Source: Chloroflexota bacterium
Lineage (GTDB): Bacteria; Chloroflexota; Anaerolineae; Promineifilales; Promineifilaceae
Direction of reading: 5' to 3'
Assembly: GCA_020353135.1 (NCBI GenBank)
Contig: CP070688.1
Span: 1,071,133 to 1,079,594 of the forward strand
DNA: 8,462 nucleotides
Below, piece after piece: positions 1-6,901 of the stretch. The notes beneath the pieces were generated by a model, which was not told the origin of the DNA, did no database searches, and worked only from the letters and a program-made list of their open reading frames with translations. Position 1 is the first letter of the stretch, and every line of letters begins with the position of its first letter. The position numbers were made by a program, and so were the translations under genes.

Positions 1-1323
1 AAAGAAATCCTACAAGCTCGCAAGCAACAGCAGCAGACGCGCCAGGTGCGGCTGGCCGTCATCGGCATAGCCGCCTTGCTGGGTGTGGTATTACTCATCG
101 GCATCGTAAATGAGTTGGTTCTCAAACCCGGCTCGCCTGTGGCTGACGTGAACGGCGAAGAAATCGTTATGCAGGAATGGCAGGAGCGCGTTCGATTCCA
201 GCGGGCTCAGCTTATCGTCGGCATCGAGGATCTGGCGGAAGCGATTGGCCAAGATATCGGCCAGGTACAGCAGTTTGCCGGTCAACAGATCAACCTGCTG
301 GAGGATCCAGAGACGCTGGGACAATTGGTGCTTGATCAGATGATCGACGAGATAATAGTCCACGAGGCAGCGAGCGAAAGAGGGATCGTCATTTCGGATG
401 ATGACGTTCAGCGGGAGATAGAGCAATCATTTAGCTATTTTGAGGGGCAGTCGCCGACGCCTCTGCCTTCTGCAACTGAAACGATAATGCCGACGCCTTC
501 GCTGACTCCGATTCCAACGGCCGTGATCACTGAGCTTTTGCCGACCAGCACGCCACTGCCAACGGCGACAAGCGGTCCGACGGCTACGCCGCTGCCCACT
601 TCGACACCGGTAAGCCTGGACTCTTTCGAGGAGAGCTTCGGCGAAACAATAAACCGCTTTGATGACCTTGGAGCTGGTGAGGCCATCTTCCGCGAAGTGG
701 TGCGTGCCCAATTGTATCGAGATCGCTTGTTGGAAGCGCTGGCTGGGGAAGAAGAGATGGCCGAGGAGGCCGATCAGGTGAGCTTCTTCTACATAACTTC
801 GGAGACAATGGAAGAGGCCGAGGAGGCGCTTGGCGAAATTGAATCGGGCGATTATCTGACTGTCTGGAATACGATTCGCAGCCAGCCTTTTGATCCTGAG
901 TCAGAAAGTTCTTTGGTTGCCAGTGAATTGCTCTGGCGACCACGCGAGGATGTCGTGAGCTTCTTCGGTGAGGACGTGGCCGAAAGCGCTTTTGAGCTCG
1001 GTATGGATGAGCCAAGCGGCGTGATTCTCGTTGCGGCCGAGGCAGATGGTGAGAGTGACAGCTACTACATCATCATGGTTAGCGGGCGCGAGCTCCGACC
1101 CTTGAGCGAATCGGCTTTGGCTGCGGCCGAGCAGGAACTGTTTCAAAGCTGGCTCGAGGACCACCGGGCCGCCGGCGTTGAGATCTTCGAACGCTGGCGT
1201 GCAAGTGTTCCTGGCAGACCAATACTCGACCGGCGGTTCCTAATACCGCCGACCCCGGCGCCGCCGACTCCGACGCTAGACATTCCGACCATTGAACCGG
1301 AATCACCCGTAGAGGACGGTTAA
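1..1323 (+). CDS. Membrane-anchored SurA/parvulin-like peptidyl-prolyl isomerase or chaperone, 5' partial
   Basis: The reading frame is open from the first base, so the true start lies upstream; the GTG at 46 is only the first start-like codon inside the window. Residues below are numbered from that GTG. A basic, Gln-rich tail precedes one hydrophobic helix (about 3-25), suggesting an N-in anchor with the bulk outside the membrane. Residues 30-130 resemble a SurA-type N-terminal chaperone domain ('PVADVNGEEI', then helices). A Pro/Thr-rich stretch (136-188) interrupts it before the helical part resumes (190-235). Residues 243-350 sit where a parvulin (PpiC) domain belongs, but the usual 'HILV' opening reads 'SFFYIT', so the first catalytic His is not evident. 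A Pro-rich tail closes the protein. The family helps fold exported proteins; this member may be a chaperone without isomerase activity (inference). TAA is followed at once by TAG. Confidence 0.75.
   Translation, partial: KEILQARKQQQQTRQVRLAVIGIAALLGVVLLIGIVNELVLKPGSPVADVNGEEIVMQEWQERVRFQRAQLIVGIEDLAEAIGQDIGQVQQFAGQQINLLEDPETLGQLVLDQMIDEIIVHEAASERGIVISDDDVQREIEQSFSYFEGQSPTPLPSATETIMPTPSLTPIPTAVITELLPTSTPLPTATSGPTATPLPTSTPVSLDSFEESFGETINRFDDLGAGEAIFREVVRAQLYRDRLLEALAGEEEMAEEADQVSFFYITSETMEEAEEALGEIESGDYLTVWNTIRSQPFDPESESSLVASELLWRPREDVVSFFGEDVAESAFELGMDEPSGVILVAAEADGESDSYYIIMVSGRELRPLSESALAAAEQELFQSWLEDHRAAGVEIFERWRASVPGRPILDRRFLIPPTPAPPTPTLDIPTIEPESPVEDG
451..609 (+). repeat. Pro/Thr/Ser-rich low-complexity linker tract inside the SurA-like gene
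   Basis: This segment encodes about 53 residues made almost only of Pro, Thr, Ser, Ala, Leu and Ile, with repeated 'PTP', 'PTS' and 'PTAT' units. At DNA level it carries degenerate repeats of the type ccgacgcc and ccnacngc. Such tracts are common in exported proteins of Anaerolineae-like Chloroflexota and act as flexible, possibly glycosylated spacers (family knowledge and inference). Its odd feature is its place: it lies within the helical chaperone domain, not between domains or at the end. Confidence 0.7.
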
Positions 1324-1365
1324 TAGCCAAGAGTGACGTGATTTGAAGAACCGCTTCACAAGCCG

Positions 1366-1413
1366 AAACGACAACGGCCCGGCCTGCAGGAGCAGGCCGG
1401 GCCGTTGTCGTTT
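1366..1413. terminator. Perfect 22-bp hairpin, probable bidirectional terminator
   Basis: Bases 1366-1387 are an exact reverse complement of 1392-1413, with a 4-nt loop (agga, 1388-1391). The stem is GC-rich in its upper part and ends in AAA/TTT, giving only a three-T run in either direction. It lies 42 nt after the stop of the SurA-like gene and 63 nt after the smc stop, between two convergent genes, which is the expected place for a shared terminator. The short U-tract makes purely intrinsic termination less certain, but the stem is very stable. A weaker 5-bp stem (1344-1348 with 1354-1358) lies just before it. Nothing else is visible in the 153-bp gap. Confidence 0.85.
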
Positions 1414-1476
1414 GAAAATGAGTACGGTGAAAGATGGAATCTTACGGAAGTTCTGACTGTAGGGTCGGACTCAGAG

Positions 1477-4400
1477 TTAACCTGGACGGTAGTGAACATA
1501 GTCCTCAGGCTTGATCGAAATGACCTGGCTAACGCTATCGGCTCCCATGCTGACTCCGTAGACACTCTCGGCGACCTGCACCGTTCCGCGATTATGGGTA
1601 ATGACAATGAATTGCGTCCGCTCACTAAGCTCCGTCAATACTTCGCGAAATCGATTGATATTGGCTTCGTCTAGCATGGCGTCTACTTCGTCGAGAACAC
1701 AGAATGGGGTCGGGGATACCTTCAGCAGAGCAAATATTAAGGCGGCTGCAGTCAATGAGCGCTCGCCACCGGACAGAAGAGCCAGGCCCTGTTCACGCCT
1801 GCGCGGCAACCTGGCCACGATATCTACTCCTGTGATGGTCAGATCATCAGGATCGGTAAGAGCTAACTGAGCGGAGCCGCCGCCGAAAAGCCTCTTGAAG
1901 ACCTCTCCGAAGATGCCATTTACCTCCTCAACTGTGTTGACGAATGCCCGGGACGTAAGCTGGTCGAGATCGTCGATTACCTCGCGCAGCCGCTGTTTGG
2001 TGGCCGTTAGGTCCTCAATCTGCTGCACCAGAAAGTCATGCCTGGCTAGCGTTTCATCATACTCGGCCGGAGCTTCGGGATTGACTGCGCCTATACGATT
2101 CAGCTGGCCACGATAGCGCTGTATGGAGTCTTCAATATCCTCTGGCAAATGCTGAACGACGGGCAGCTCTTCTACGACCTCAGCCATTGGAAGCGGTGAC
2201 TGCCCGGGCTGGTCTTCGTCGTAGCTCAGAGAGACAAGTCCCAAATCGGCTCGTATACGCTCCTTAAGGCTTTCAATCAACGTTTCTCCCTGCGTAAGTT
2301 CAATGCGAGCCTGTGTATAGCGGGTTTCGGATTCGTGACCAGTTCGTTGAAGCTTTGACAGCTCGTCATTCAATGTTGCCACTTGGCGCTGGCAACGCAC
2401 GATCTGTTCGTCTAATGGCCCAAGAAGTTCTCTCACCGATTCCATTTGGCGCTGAAGTTGCATCATATCTGCTTCTTTAGGTTCCAGTTCCAACGCCTTC
2501 CAGCGCGACCGCAGCTCTTCGAGTCGCACTTCTCTCCGTCGTAGCTGGTCTCCGATTTGATTCAGAGTCGTCCGCCGGCTGTCGACGACAGCCTGACGAC
2601 CGGCCAATATCGTCTTAGCGGACTGGACGCTCTGTGCCAACTGTTTCCGCGCCTCCGCGGACTCGGCAACTGGAAGCTTCTCGAGCCGAAGCTGCCCTTC
2701 TTCTATAGCCATGGACAGCTTCACGACGGACACTTCGTGTTCTTCGATGCTCTCCTTGGTTTCGGCAAGCCGCTCTTCGAGTTTCACAATGCTCTGTCGG
2801 ATTCGGATTGCATTCGACCGGTAAAACTGCAAGCTTTGGAGCGTTAGTTTGTGTGTAGACCCGGCTTGAGCGACGGTGGCCGCGTAGTTTCTCCTTTCAT
2901 CCTCTAGTCGATTCTGTTCGGCGATGTGTTGATCAAGGGTGGTCTGTAAAGCCACCCGTTGCTTCTCAGATTCCGCGATCAGTCTAGCCAAGCTAGAACG
3001 TCTTGAATGCATCTGTGCCAGGTCATTTGAGGTTTTTTGCCGTAGTTCTGACCTAGCCAACTGCGCGGTATTAACGCTTTCTGCGCCAAACTCGACGAGG
3101 CGGGCGCGATGGACGACAACGCCGTCAACTGAGGCTACCACGTTGCCGGGAGCCAGCGAGCCAGCGATCTCGTAGGCGGTTTCCGCATCGCCAACAACCA
3201 GGATTCGGCTGAGCAGCAGCTTAATTGGCTCGGCATCTGCGCCGTCTAGGGCGACAAGTTCGTCCGCCCAGCCAATAACGTCCCTGCCTCTTGGCGCCAC
3301 GGGCCGCTGCCTGTCAGGGATCTGGTCACGTGCTATGGTCAATAAGCGCCCTTCACCGACTGATTCGCGCAGTTTCCAGATTGCCTGTTCATCGTCTACT
3401 ATCCAGGTCAGGAGCCAGTGGGAGAGCGCTGCACGAATGGCTTTCTGGAACGGATTTGGAATGTCGAGAGCGTCGGCAAGCTGTCCCCTATTAGGCAAAT
3501 CGACCGGAAACTCAGCTTCACCGTCATCGGGACGGTCGAGGATCTCCAATCTGGATTCAAGACCGGCGATTTGTTTATCCAATGTTGCCAGCTCGTCAAC
3601 GAGAACATCCTTGTCTGAGCGGGCTTCTTTCAATGAGGCTTCGGCGCGCTGGCGCACACGCATTTCACTATCTAGCTCAGTCTGAATCTGGGTTAGCCTC
3701 GAGCGCTCGGCCGTCAGTTGAGATTCAAGAGCCTGGACTTCCTCCTCAGTCGGCGATCGATCCAGTTCATCGGTCGCCTCGGCCAATCGCTCCCGCAGTT
3801 GGCTGCTCAATTGAGCCGCACGGCCCTTTGCCTGGGCCAGTGCATCTGAGGTTTGCTCATGGTCCAGTTGGAGGTTAGTCACGTTCTGTTGCCAACGGTC
3901 GATTTTGGTCTGGTGTTCCAGGAAGCCAGCCTCAAAAGATCTAAGTTCGGCCTGCTGCTTTTCCATATCTTCCTGCGCTGATTTTAATCCCGATAACGCC
4001 TGTTCAAGCTCGCGCGCGGCAGCGGCTTTCTGGGTTTGCAGAGCAGGCAACTCGTCGGCGTGTTCGTCAAGTTGGCGTTGAAGCAAGGCCTTTCGTTCCG
4101 AAAGCACGGCTACTTCCCGGCGGGCATTCTCCAAGCTCTCACGAACATCCTCGCGACGGAGCTCAAGCTCCCGTTGTTGATGTTGAAGTCGGTACAAATC
4201 CTTTTGAGTCCCGTCCAATCTCTCCTGGCATTGGAGTTGCTCCCGGCGTGCATTGCCCCAATTTCGCTGGGCAGCCTCGCTCTCATCCCTGGCGGCTCGC
4301 AGCCTGCTCTTGGCTTGTTCCCACTTGTATCCATACCAGATCTGTAGCAGATAGCGCAGGTCAGCTGCTACTTGCTCGTAGTTCCGCGCTCTCTTGGCCT

Positions 4401-5022
4401 GGCGTCGCAGAGTATTCAGTCGCGGCCGGATCTCGGCGATGATATCCTGCACCCTTTCCAGATTATGCGTCGTCTCCTCCAGCCTGCGCAAGGTTTCGGC
4501 CCGCCGCTGTTTGTAGTGGCTGACCCCAGCCGCTTCCTCGAAGAGCATCCTTCTTTCATCAGCCCTCAACGACAAAGCCTGATCGACCAGGCCCTGGCCG
4601 ATGATTGTATAAGTTCTATGCGCCAGTCCGCTTTTCGCCAAAAGATCGGTAATGTCGCGCAGACGGACTCGCTGGCCGTTGAGCAAATACTCATTGTCGC
4701 CCGAACGGTGAGCGCGACGGCCGATCTCGATCTCGGAATAGTCAATCGGCAGCCAACCTTCGCTGTTGTCGAGGGTCAGGATTGCCTGGGCCATTCCGGC
4801 GCGAGCGCGCTGCTGACTACCGGCGAATATCATGTCGGTCGTCCGCTTGCCGCGCAAGGTGCTGTAGCTCTGCTCGCCTAGCACCCAGCGAATGGCGTCG
4901 GCGATATTGCTCTTGCCGCATCCATTTGGCCCGACGATGGCCGTGATGCCCTCGTCAAATTCGAAGTTCGTCCTGCTGGCGAACGTCTTATAACCTTGCA
5001 TTCCGAGTCTTTTCAGCTTCAT
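1477..5022 (-). CDS. smc: Chromosome segregation/condensation protein SMC
   Basis: SMC is the ATPase core of bacterial condensin; it dimerises through its hinge and works with ScpA and ScpB (not in this window) to extrude DNA loops and help chromosomes separate. At 1181 residues the length is normal. Walker A 'GPNGCGKS' is at 31-38. The first coiled coil runs about 170-500, the hinge about 512-650, and the return coil about 655-1000. The C-terminal head carries the 'LLSGGE' signature (1082-1087), Walker B 'FCVLDEVDA' (1107-1115, with Asp1111-Glu1112) and the H-loop His1143. All ATPase motifs are intact. The end of the hinge, where many SMCs have a 'PGGxxTGG'-like glycine motif, reads 'HRARLVEFG' instead. 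The ATG start gives the canonical '[14 protein letters not shown]' and an in-frame TAA lies 18 nt upstream. No Shine-Dalgarno sequence precedes it. Stop codon is TAA. Confidence 0.97.
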   Translation of the reverse strand: MKLKRLGMQGYKTFASRTNFEFDEGITAIVGPNGCGKSNIADAIRWVLGEQSYSTLRGKRTTDMIFAGSQQRARAGMAQAILTLDNSEGWLPIDYSEIEIGRRAHRSGDNEYLLNGQRVRLRDITDLLAKSGLAHRTYTIIGQGLVDQALSLRADERRMLFEEAAGVSHYKQRRAETLRRLEETTHNLERVQDIIAEIRPRLNTLRRQAKRARNYEQVAADLRYLLQIWYGYKWEQAKSRLRAARDESEAAQRNWGNARREQLQCQERLDGTQKDLYRLQHQQRELELRREDVRESLENARREVAVLSERKALLQRQLDEHADELPALQTQKAAAARELEQALSGLKSAQEDMEKQQAELRSFEAGFLEHQTKIDRWQQNVTNLQLDHEQTSDALAQAKGRAAQLSSQLRERLAEATDELDRSPTEEEVQALESQLTAERSRLTQIQTELDSEMRVRQRAEASLKEARSDKDVLVDELATLDKQIAGLESRLEILDRPDDGEAEFPVDLPNRGQLADALDIPNPFQKAIRAALSHWLLTWIVDDEQAIWKLRESVGEGRLLTIARDQIPDRQRPVAPRGRDVIGWADELVALDGADAEPIKLLLSRILVVGDAETAYEIAGSLAPGNVVASVDGVVVHRARLVEFGAESVNTAQLARSELRQKTSNDLAQMHSRRSSLARLIAESEKQRVALQTTLDQHIAEQNRLEDERRNYAATVAQAGSTHKLTLQSLQFYRSNAIRIRQSIVKLEERLAETKESIEEHEVSVVKLSMAIEEGQLRLEKLPVAESAEARKQLAQSVQSAKTILAGRQAVVDSRRTTLNQIGDQLRRREVRLEELRSRWKALELEPKEADMMQLQRQMESVRELLGPLDEQIVRCQRQVATLNDELSKLQRTGHESETRYTQARIELTQGETLIESLKERIRADLGLVSLSYDEDQPGQSPLPMAEVVEELPVVQHLPEDIEDSIQRYRGQLNRIGAVNPEAPAEYDETLARHDFLVQQIEDLTATKQRLREVIDDLDQLTSRAFVNTVEEVNGIFGEVFKRLFGGGSAQLALTDPDDLTITGVDIVARLPRRREQGLALLSGGERSLTAAALIFALLKVSPTPFCVLDEVDAMLDEANINRFREVLTELSERTQFIVITHNRGTVQVAESVYGVSMGADSVSQVISIKPEDYVHYRPG

Positions 5023-5108
5023 GGGCGGCGAGCAGTATATTTAGAAGCGCTGGAGTTGGCAAGTGCAACGTGCAGGTCTTCGTTTGGCTCGGCGACAGGG
5101 TGGCTCAT
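5019..5108 (-). CDS. Possible 29-residue small ORF bridging rlmI and smc
   Basis: Directly after rlmI the minus strand reads TAATG, so an ATG at 5108 shares one base with the rlmI stop. The frame stays open for 29 codons and ends in a TGA that overlaps the smc start as ATGA. The peptide begins 'MSHPVAEPNEDLHV' and ends 'KYTARRP'; it has no signal peptide, membrane helix or recognised motif. Overlaps of both kinds are typical of translational coupling, and the ORF fills the gap exactly, so ribosomes leaving rlmI could be carried to smc. However, there is no Shine-Dalgarno sequence, an open stretch of 30 codons arises easily by chance, and a candidate promoter occupies the same DNA. It could be a coupling leader, a small protein, or chance. 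Confidence 0.25.
   Translation of the reverse strand: MSHPVAEPNEDLHVALANSSASKYTARRP
5034..5062 (-). promoter_or_regulatory. Candidate sigma70-type promoter for smc, near-leaderless
   Basis: On the minus strand, TTGCCA (5062-5057) and TATACT (5039-5034) are separated by exactly 17 nt; the second box matches the -10 consensus at five of six positions and the first matches the -35 consensus at four of six. Transcription would begin near 5027-5028, leaving about 5 nt before the smc ATG at 5022. A near-leaderless mRNA would explain why smc has no Shine-Dalgarno sequence. The same bases also lie inside a small ORF, so one reading may be accidental. An 11-bp imperfect palindrome, tgcaacgtgca (5064-5074), sits just upstream of the -35 box. 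Confidence 0.5.
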
Positions 5109-6316
5109 TACATGACGCGGCATAGGAAGCCCTTTAGGTAGGCCGACTCAGGATATGTTACCGAAATCGGATGATCGGCCGCCTGGCTCATGTAACGGAT
5201 TATCTGGACATCGCGCCCGGAATCGACCGCCGCCGCGAAGAGTAGCTTCTGGAACAGGTCAAGGCTGATGAGCCCAGAGCAGGAAAATGTAGCCAAAAGG
5301 CCACCTGGCCGAAGGAGATGTAAGGCTTGCATATTCAAGTCCTTGTAGCCGCGACTGGCGGCGGTCACGTCTTTCTGGCTCCTGGCGAATTTTGGCGGGT
5401 CTAAAATGGCCGCGTCGTACGAACTGTTCTCCTTTCGCAGCTGCCGCAGAATCTGGAAGGCATCGCCGGTCAGATACTCGTCCCGAGGCCGAGTCTGCTT
5501 GTTCAGTTTCATGTTTGCCTGGGCGATCTCAAGCAAGCTGGCTGAACTCTCAATATTCGTAATAGCCGACGCCCCAGCCCTTGCCCCGTAAATGGCAAAA
5601 GCGCCTGTATATGCAAAGACATTGAGGATGTCGCGGCCGGCCATGTGGTCAGGATGGCCAATGATTGCCCGGTTATCGCGCTGATCGAGGTAGAGGCCGG
5701 TCTTGTGACCTTGATAGAGATCGGCGTGCATTTGCAGTCCGTTCTCAAATATGACCAGCTGGGAGGAGGGGGCGGCGCCATAGAGGATTCCGGATGCCTT
5801 TCGCAAGCCCTCCTTCTTGCGAACGCTGGCGTCAGATCGCTCGACTATACCAATGGGCTGCAACAACTCAACCAGCAGTTCAGCCAGCTGCTCCTTTCGG
5901 CGGTCAATTCCGGCCGTCAGGCATTGAATAACCAGATAGTCTCCATACTTGTCTACAATCAAGCCCGGCAAACCGTCGGCTTCCGCGTTTATCAACCTGT
6001 AGGCGGTCGTCTCCGGTTCGAGGTTTAGAAGGCCGCGCAAATCCAGCGCTTGAGCAATTCGATCTGACCAGAATTGACGGTCGATTTCCTCTTCGGCTTG
6101 CCAGGTCAGGATGCGCGCGCTTATCTGAGAATACGGATTGTAGTAGCCGCGAGCCAGCCAACTGCCGTCGTCCTTGAGGATGTCAACTAACTGACCCGGC
6201 TCGGCTATCGAGCCCACAACCCTGTTGATTGCTCCCGAGAAGATCCAAGGGTGCCGGTTCTTGATCGGCTTGTCGCGGCCTTTTTTGAGGATCAGGCTGG
6301 CAGCCGGGAGGTCCAT
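5108..6316 (-). CDS. rlmI: 23S rRNA (cytosine-C5)-methyltransferase, RlmI family
   Basis: RlmI-family enzymes use S-adenosylmethionine to methylate C5 of a cytosine in 23S rRNA (C1962 in E. coli). From the ATG at 6316 the product is 402 residues, close to the E. coli length. The N-terminal 'RHPWIFSGAI' segment (21-30) begins the PUA RNA-binding domain. The substrate-pocket segment 'GHKTGLYLDQRDNR' lies at 203-216, SAM motif I 'LNVFAYTGAF' at 231-240, motif IV 'LDPPKF' at 305-310, and 'FSCSG' at 344-348, whose Cys346 is the likely nucleophile. The C-terminal 'ADHPISVTYPESAYLKGFLCRVM' region closely resembles E. coli RlmI from memory. A TTG at 6319 would add one Met, but ATG is preferred. The gene starts 4 nt after the mog stop, without a clear ribosome binding site, which suggests coupling to mog. 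Target-base specificity is inferred from family membership. Confidence 0.93.
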   Translation of the reverse strand: MDLPAASLILKKGRDKPIKNRHPWIFSGAINRVVGSIAEPGQLVDILKDDGSWLARGYYNPYSQISARILTWQAEEEIDRQFWSDRIAQALDLRGLLNLEPETTAYRLINAEADGLPGLIVDKYGDYLVIQCLTAGIDRRKEQLAELLVELLQPIGIVERSDASVRKKEGLRKASGILYGAAPSSQLVIFENGLQMHADLYQGHKTGLYLDQRDNRAIIGHPDHMAGRDILNVFAYTGAFAIYGARAGASAITNIESSASLLEIAQANMKLNKQTRPRDEYLTGDAFQILRQLRKENSSYDAAILDPPKFARSQKDVTAASRGYKDLNMQALHLLRPGGLLATFSCSGLISLDLFQKLLFAAAVDSGRDVQIIRYMSQAADHPISVTYPESAYLKGFLCRVM

Positions 6317-6320
6317 CAAT

Positions 6321-6818
6321 TCAAATGGCTCGATGCCCTGTTTCTGAGCCGGCGCCGCCCGTCAACAGGTCTAGCGCATGGGGCAGGACCGGCAGCAAGA
6401 TATCCAGGCTCTCCTTGACCGCCTTTGGGCTGCCCGGCAAGTTGATGATGAGAGTTGAATCACGGATGCCTGCCCTTGCACGGGAAAGCATTGCGTGGCG
6501 GGTGATCTTCAAGCTTTCCGAGCGCAGCGCTTCGGCGATGCCCGGCGCCTCCCGATCAGTGACTCGCCGTGTTGCTTCCGGCGTAACATCCCGAGGCGAA
6601 AAACCGGTTCCCCCAGTTGTGAGGATAAGGGTCAATCCAGCCGCGGTCCAGTCGCGCAAGACCTGGGCGATCTGATCAAGCTCGTCTGGGACAATCGCCT
6701 GTTCGGTAACTTGCCAGCCCGTGCGTCTGTGAATCACGTCTACGATAAGTGGCCCGCTACCATCCTCGTAAGCGCCACTGGCGGCTCGATCGCTTACCGT
6801 CAGGACGCCTACGCGCAC
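6321..6818 (-). CDS. mog: Molybdopterin adenylyltransferase, MogA/MoaB family
   Basis: Enzymes of this family adenylylate molybdopterin in the cytoplasm, preparing it for molybdate insertion. From the GTG at 6818 the product is 165 residues, a normal size. It opens 'MRVGVLTVSDRAASG' and contains 'YEDGSGP' (17-23), the nucleotide/pterin-binding 'LTTGGTGFSPRDVTPEAT' (66-83), 'DREAPG' (88-93) and 'NLPGSPKAVKE' (126-136), the ordered hallmarks of the MoCF-binding fold. 'SDRAASG' and 'RDVTPEAT' look more like MogA than MoaB, but the two cannot be firmly separated by eye. The GTG is chosen over the TTG at 6836 because GGAG (6830-6827) stands 8 nt before it and the resulting N-terminus fits the family. 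No other cofactor-biosynthesis gene is visible nearby. rlmI follows after 4 nt. Confidence 0.9.
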   Translation of the reverse strand: MRVGVLTVSDRAASGAYEDGSGPLIVDVIHRRTGWQVTEQAIVPDELDQIAQVLRDWTAAGLTLILTTGGTGFSPRDVTPEATRRVTDREAPGIAEALRSESLKITRHAMLSRARAGIRDSTLIINLPGSPKAVKESLDILLPVLPHALDLLTGGAGSETGHRAI

Positions 6819-6901
6819 GCGATACGCTCCGCGCAAGATGAGCTGACCATCATTGGTACGAGATATCTTTCAAAGCTAGAGTTAAAGGTCAACGGGCCCA
6901 T
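6809..6901 (-). CDS. Weak 30-residue small ORF between the PHP-AlbA_2 gene and mog
   Basis: An ATG at 6901 follows directly after the TAG stop of the PHP-AlbA_2 gene (TAGATG). The frame runs 30 codons to a TAG at 6811-6809, overlapping the first 10 nt of mog. The peptide starts 'MGPLTFNSSFERYLV' and shows no recognised domain or signal. No good Shine-Dalgarno sequence precedes it. The position is suggestive of coupling into mog, but mog has its own ribosome binding site and an ORF of this size is expected by chance. Listed so the gap is described. Confidence 0.12.
   Translation of the reverse strand: MGPLTFNSSFERYLVPMMVSSSCAERIACA
6827..6830 (-). promoter_or_regulatory. Shine-Dalgarno site that decides the mog start
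   Basis: GGAG on the minus strand lies 8 nt before the GTG at 6818, an ideal spacing. It falls inside the reading frame that would start at the TTG at 6836, so it supports the shorter, 165-residue product. It is the clearest ribosome binding site of the minus-strand block; rlmI and smc show none. Confidence 0.6.

Noticed and set aside
584..1015. Minus-strand open frame of 143 codons opposite the SurA-like gene
   Set aside because: It is antisense to a well-supported coding region, has an Arg/Pro/Ser-rich composition typical of a shadow frame, and shows no recognisable motif or ribosome binding site.
1344..1358. Small 5-bp hairpin just before the main terminator
   Set aside because: Too short to be meaningful on its own beside the 22-bp perfect stem.
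4372..4881. Plus-strand open frame of 169 codons opposite the start of smc
   Set aside because: It lies antisense to the conserved SMC head and coil region; its openness follows from the codon use of smc and it has no protein-like features.
5064..5074. Short palindrome tgcaacgtgca upstream of the smc -35 box as an operator
   Set aside because: Arms are only 4 bp, which is common by chance, and no second copy is seen nearby.
5645..6028. Plus-strand open frame of 127 codons opposite rlmI
   Set aside because: It is fully antisense to the PUA/methyltransferase coding sequence and matches nothing I recognise.
6861..6895. TTGACC (minus strand) upstream of mog as a possible -35 box
   Set aside because: At 16-19 nt downstream there is no acceptable -10 box; ATATCT comes only at about 20 nt and matches poorly. 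Co-transcription from upstream seems as likely.
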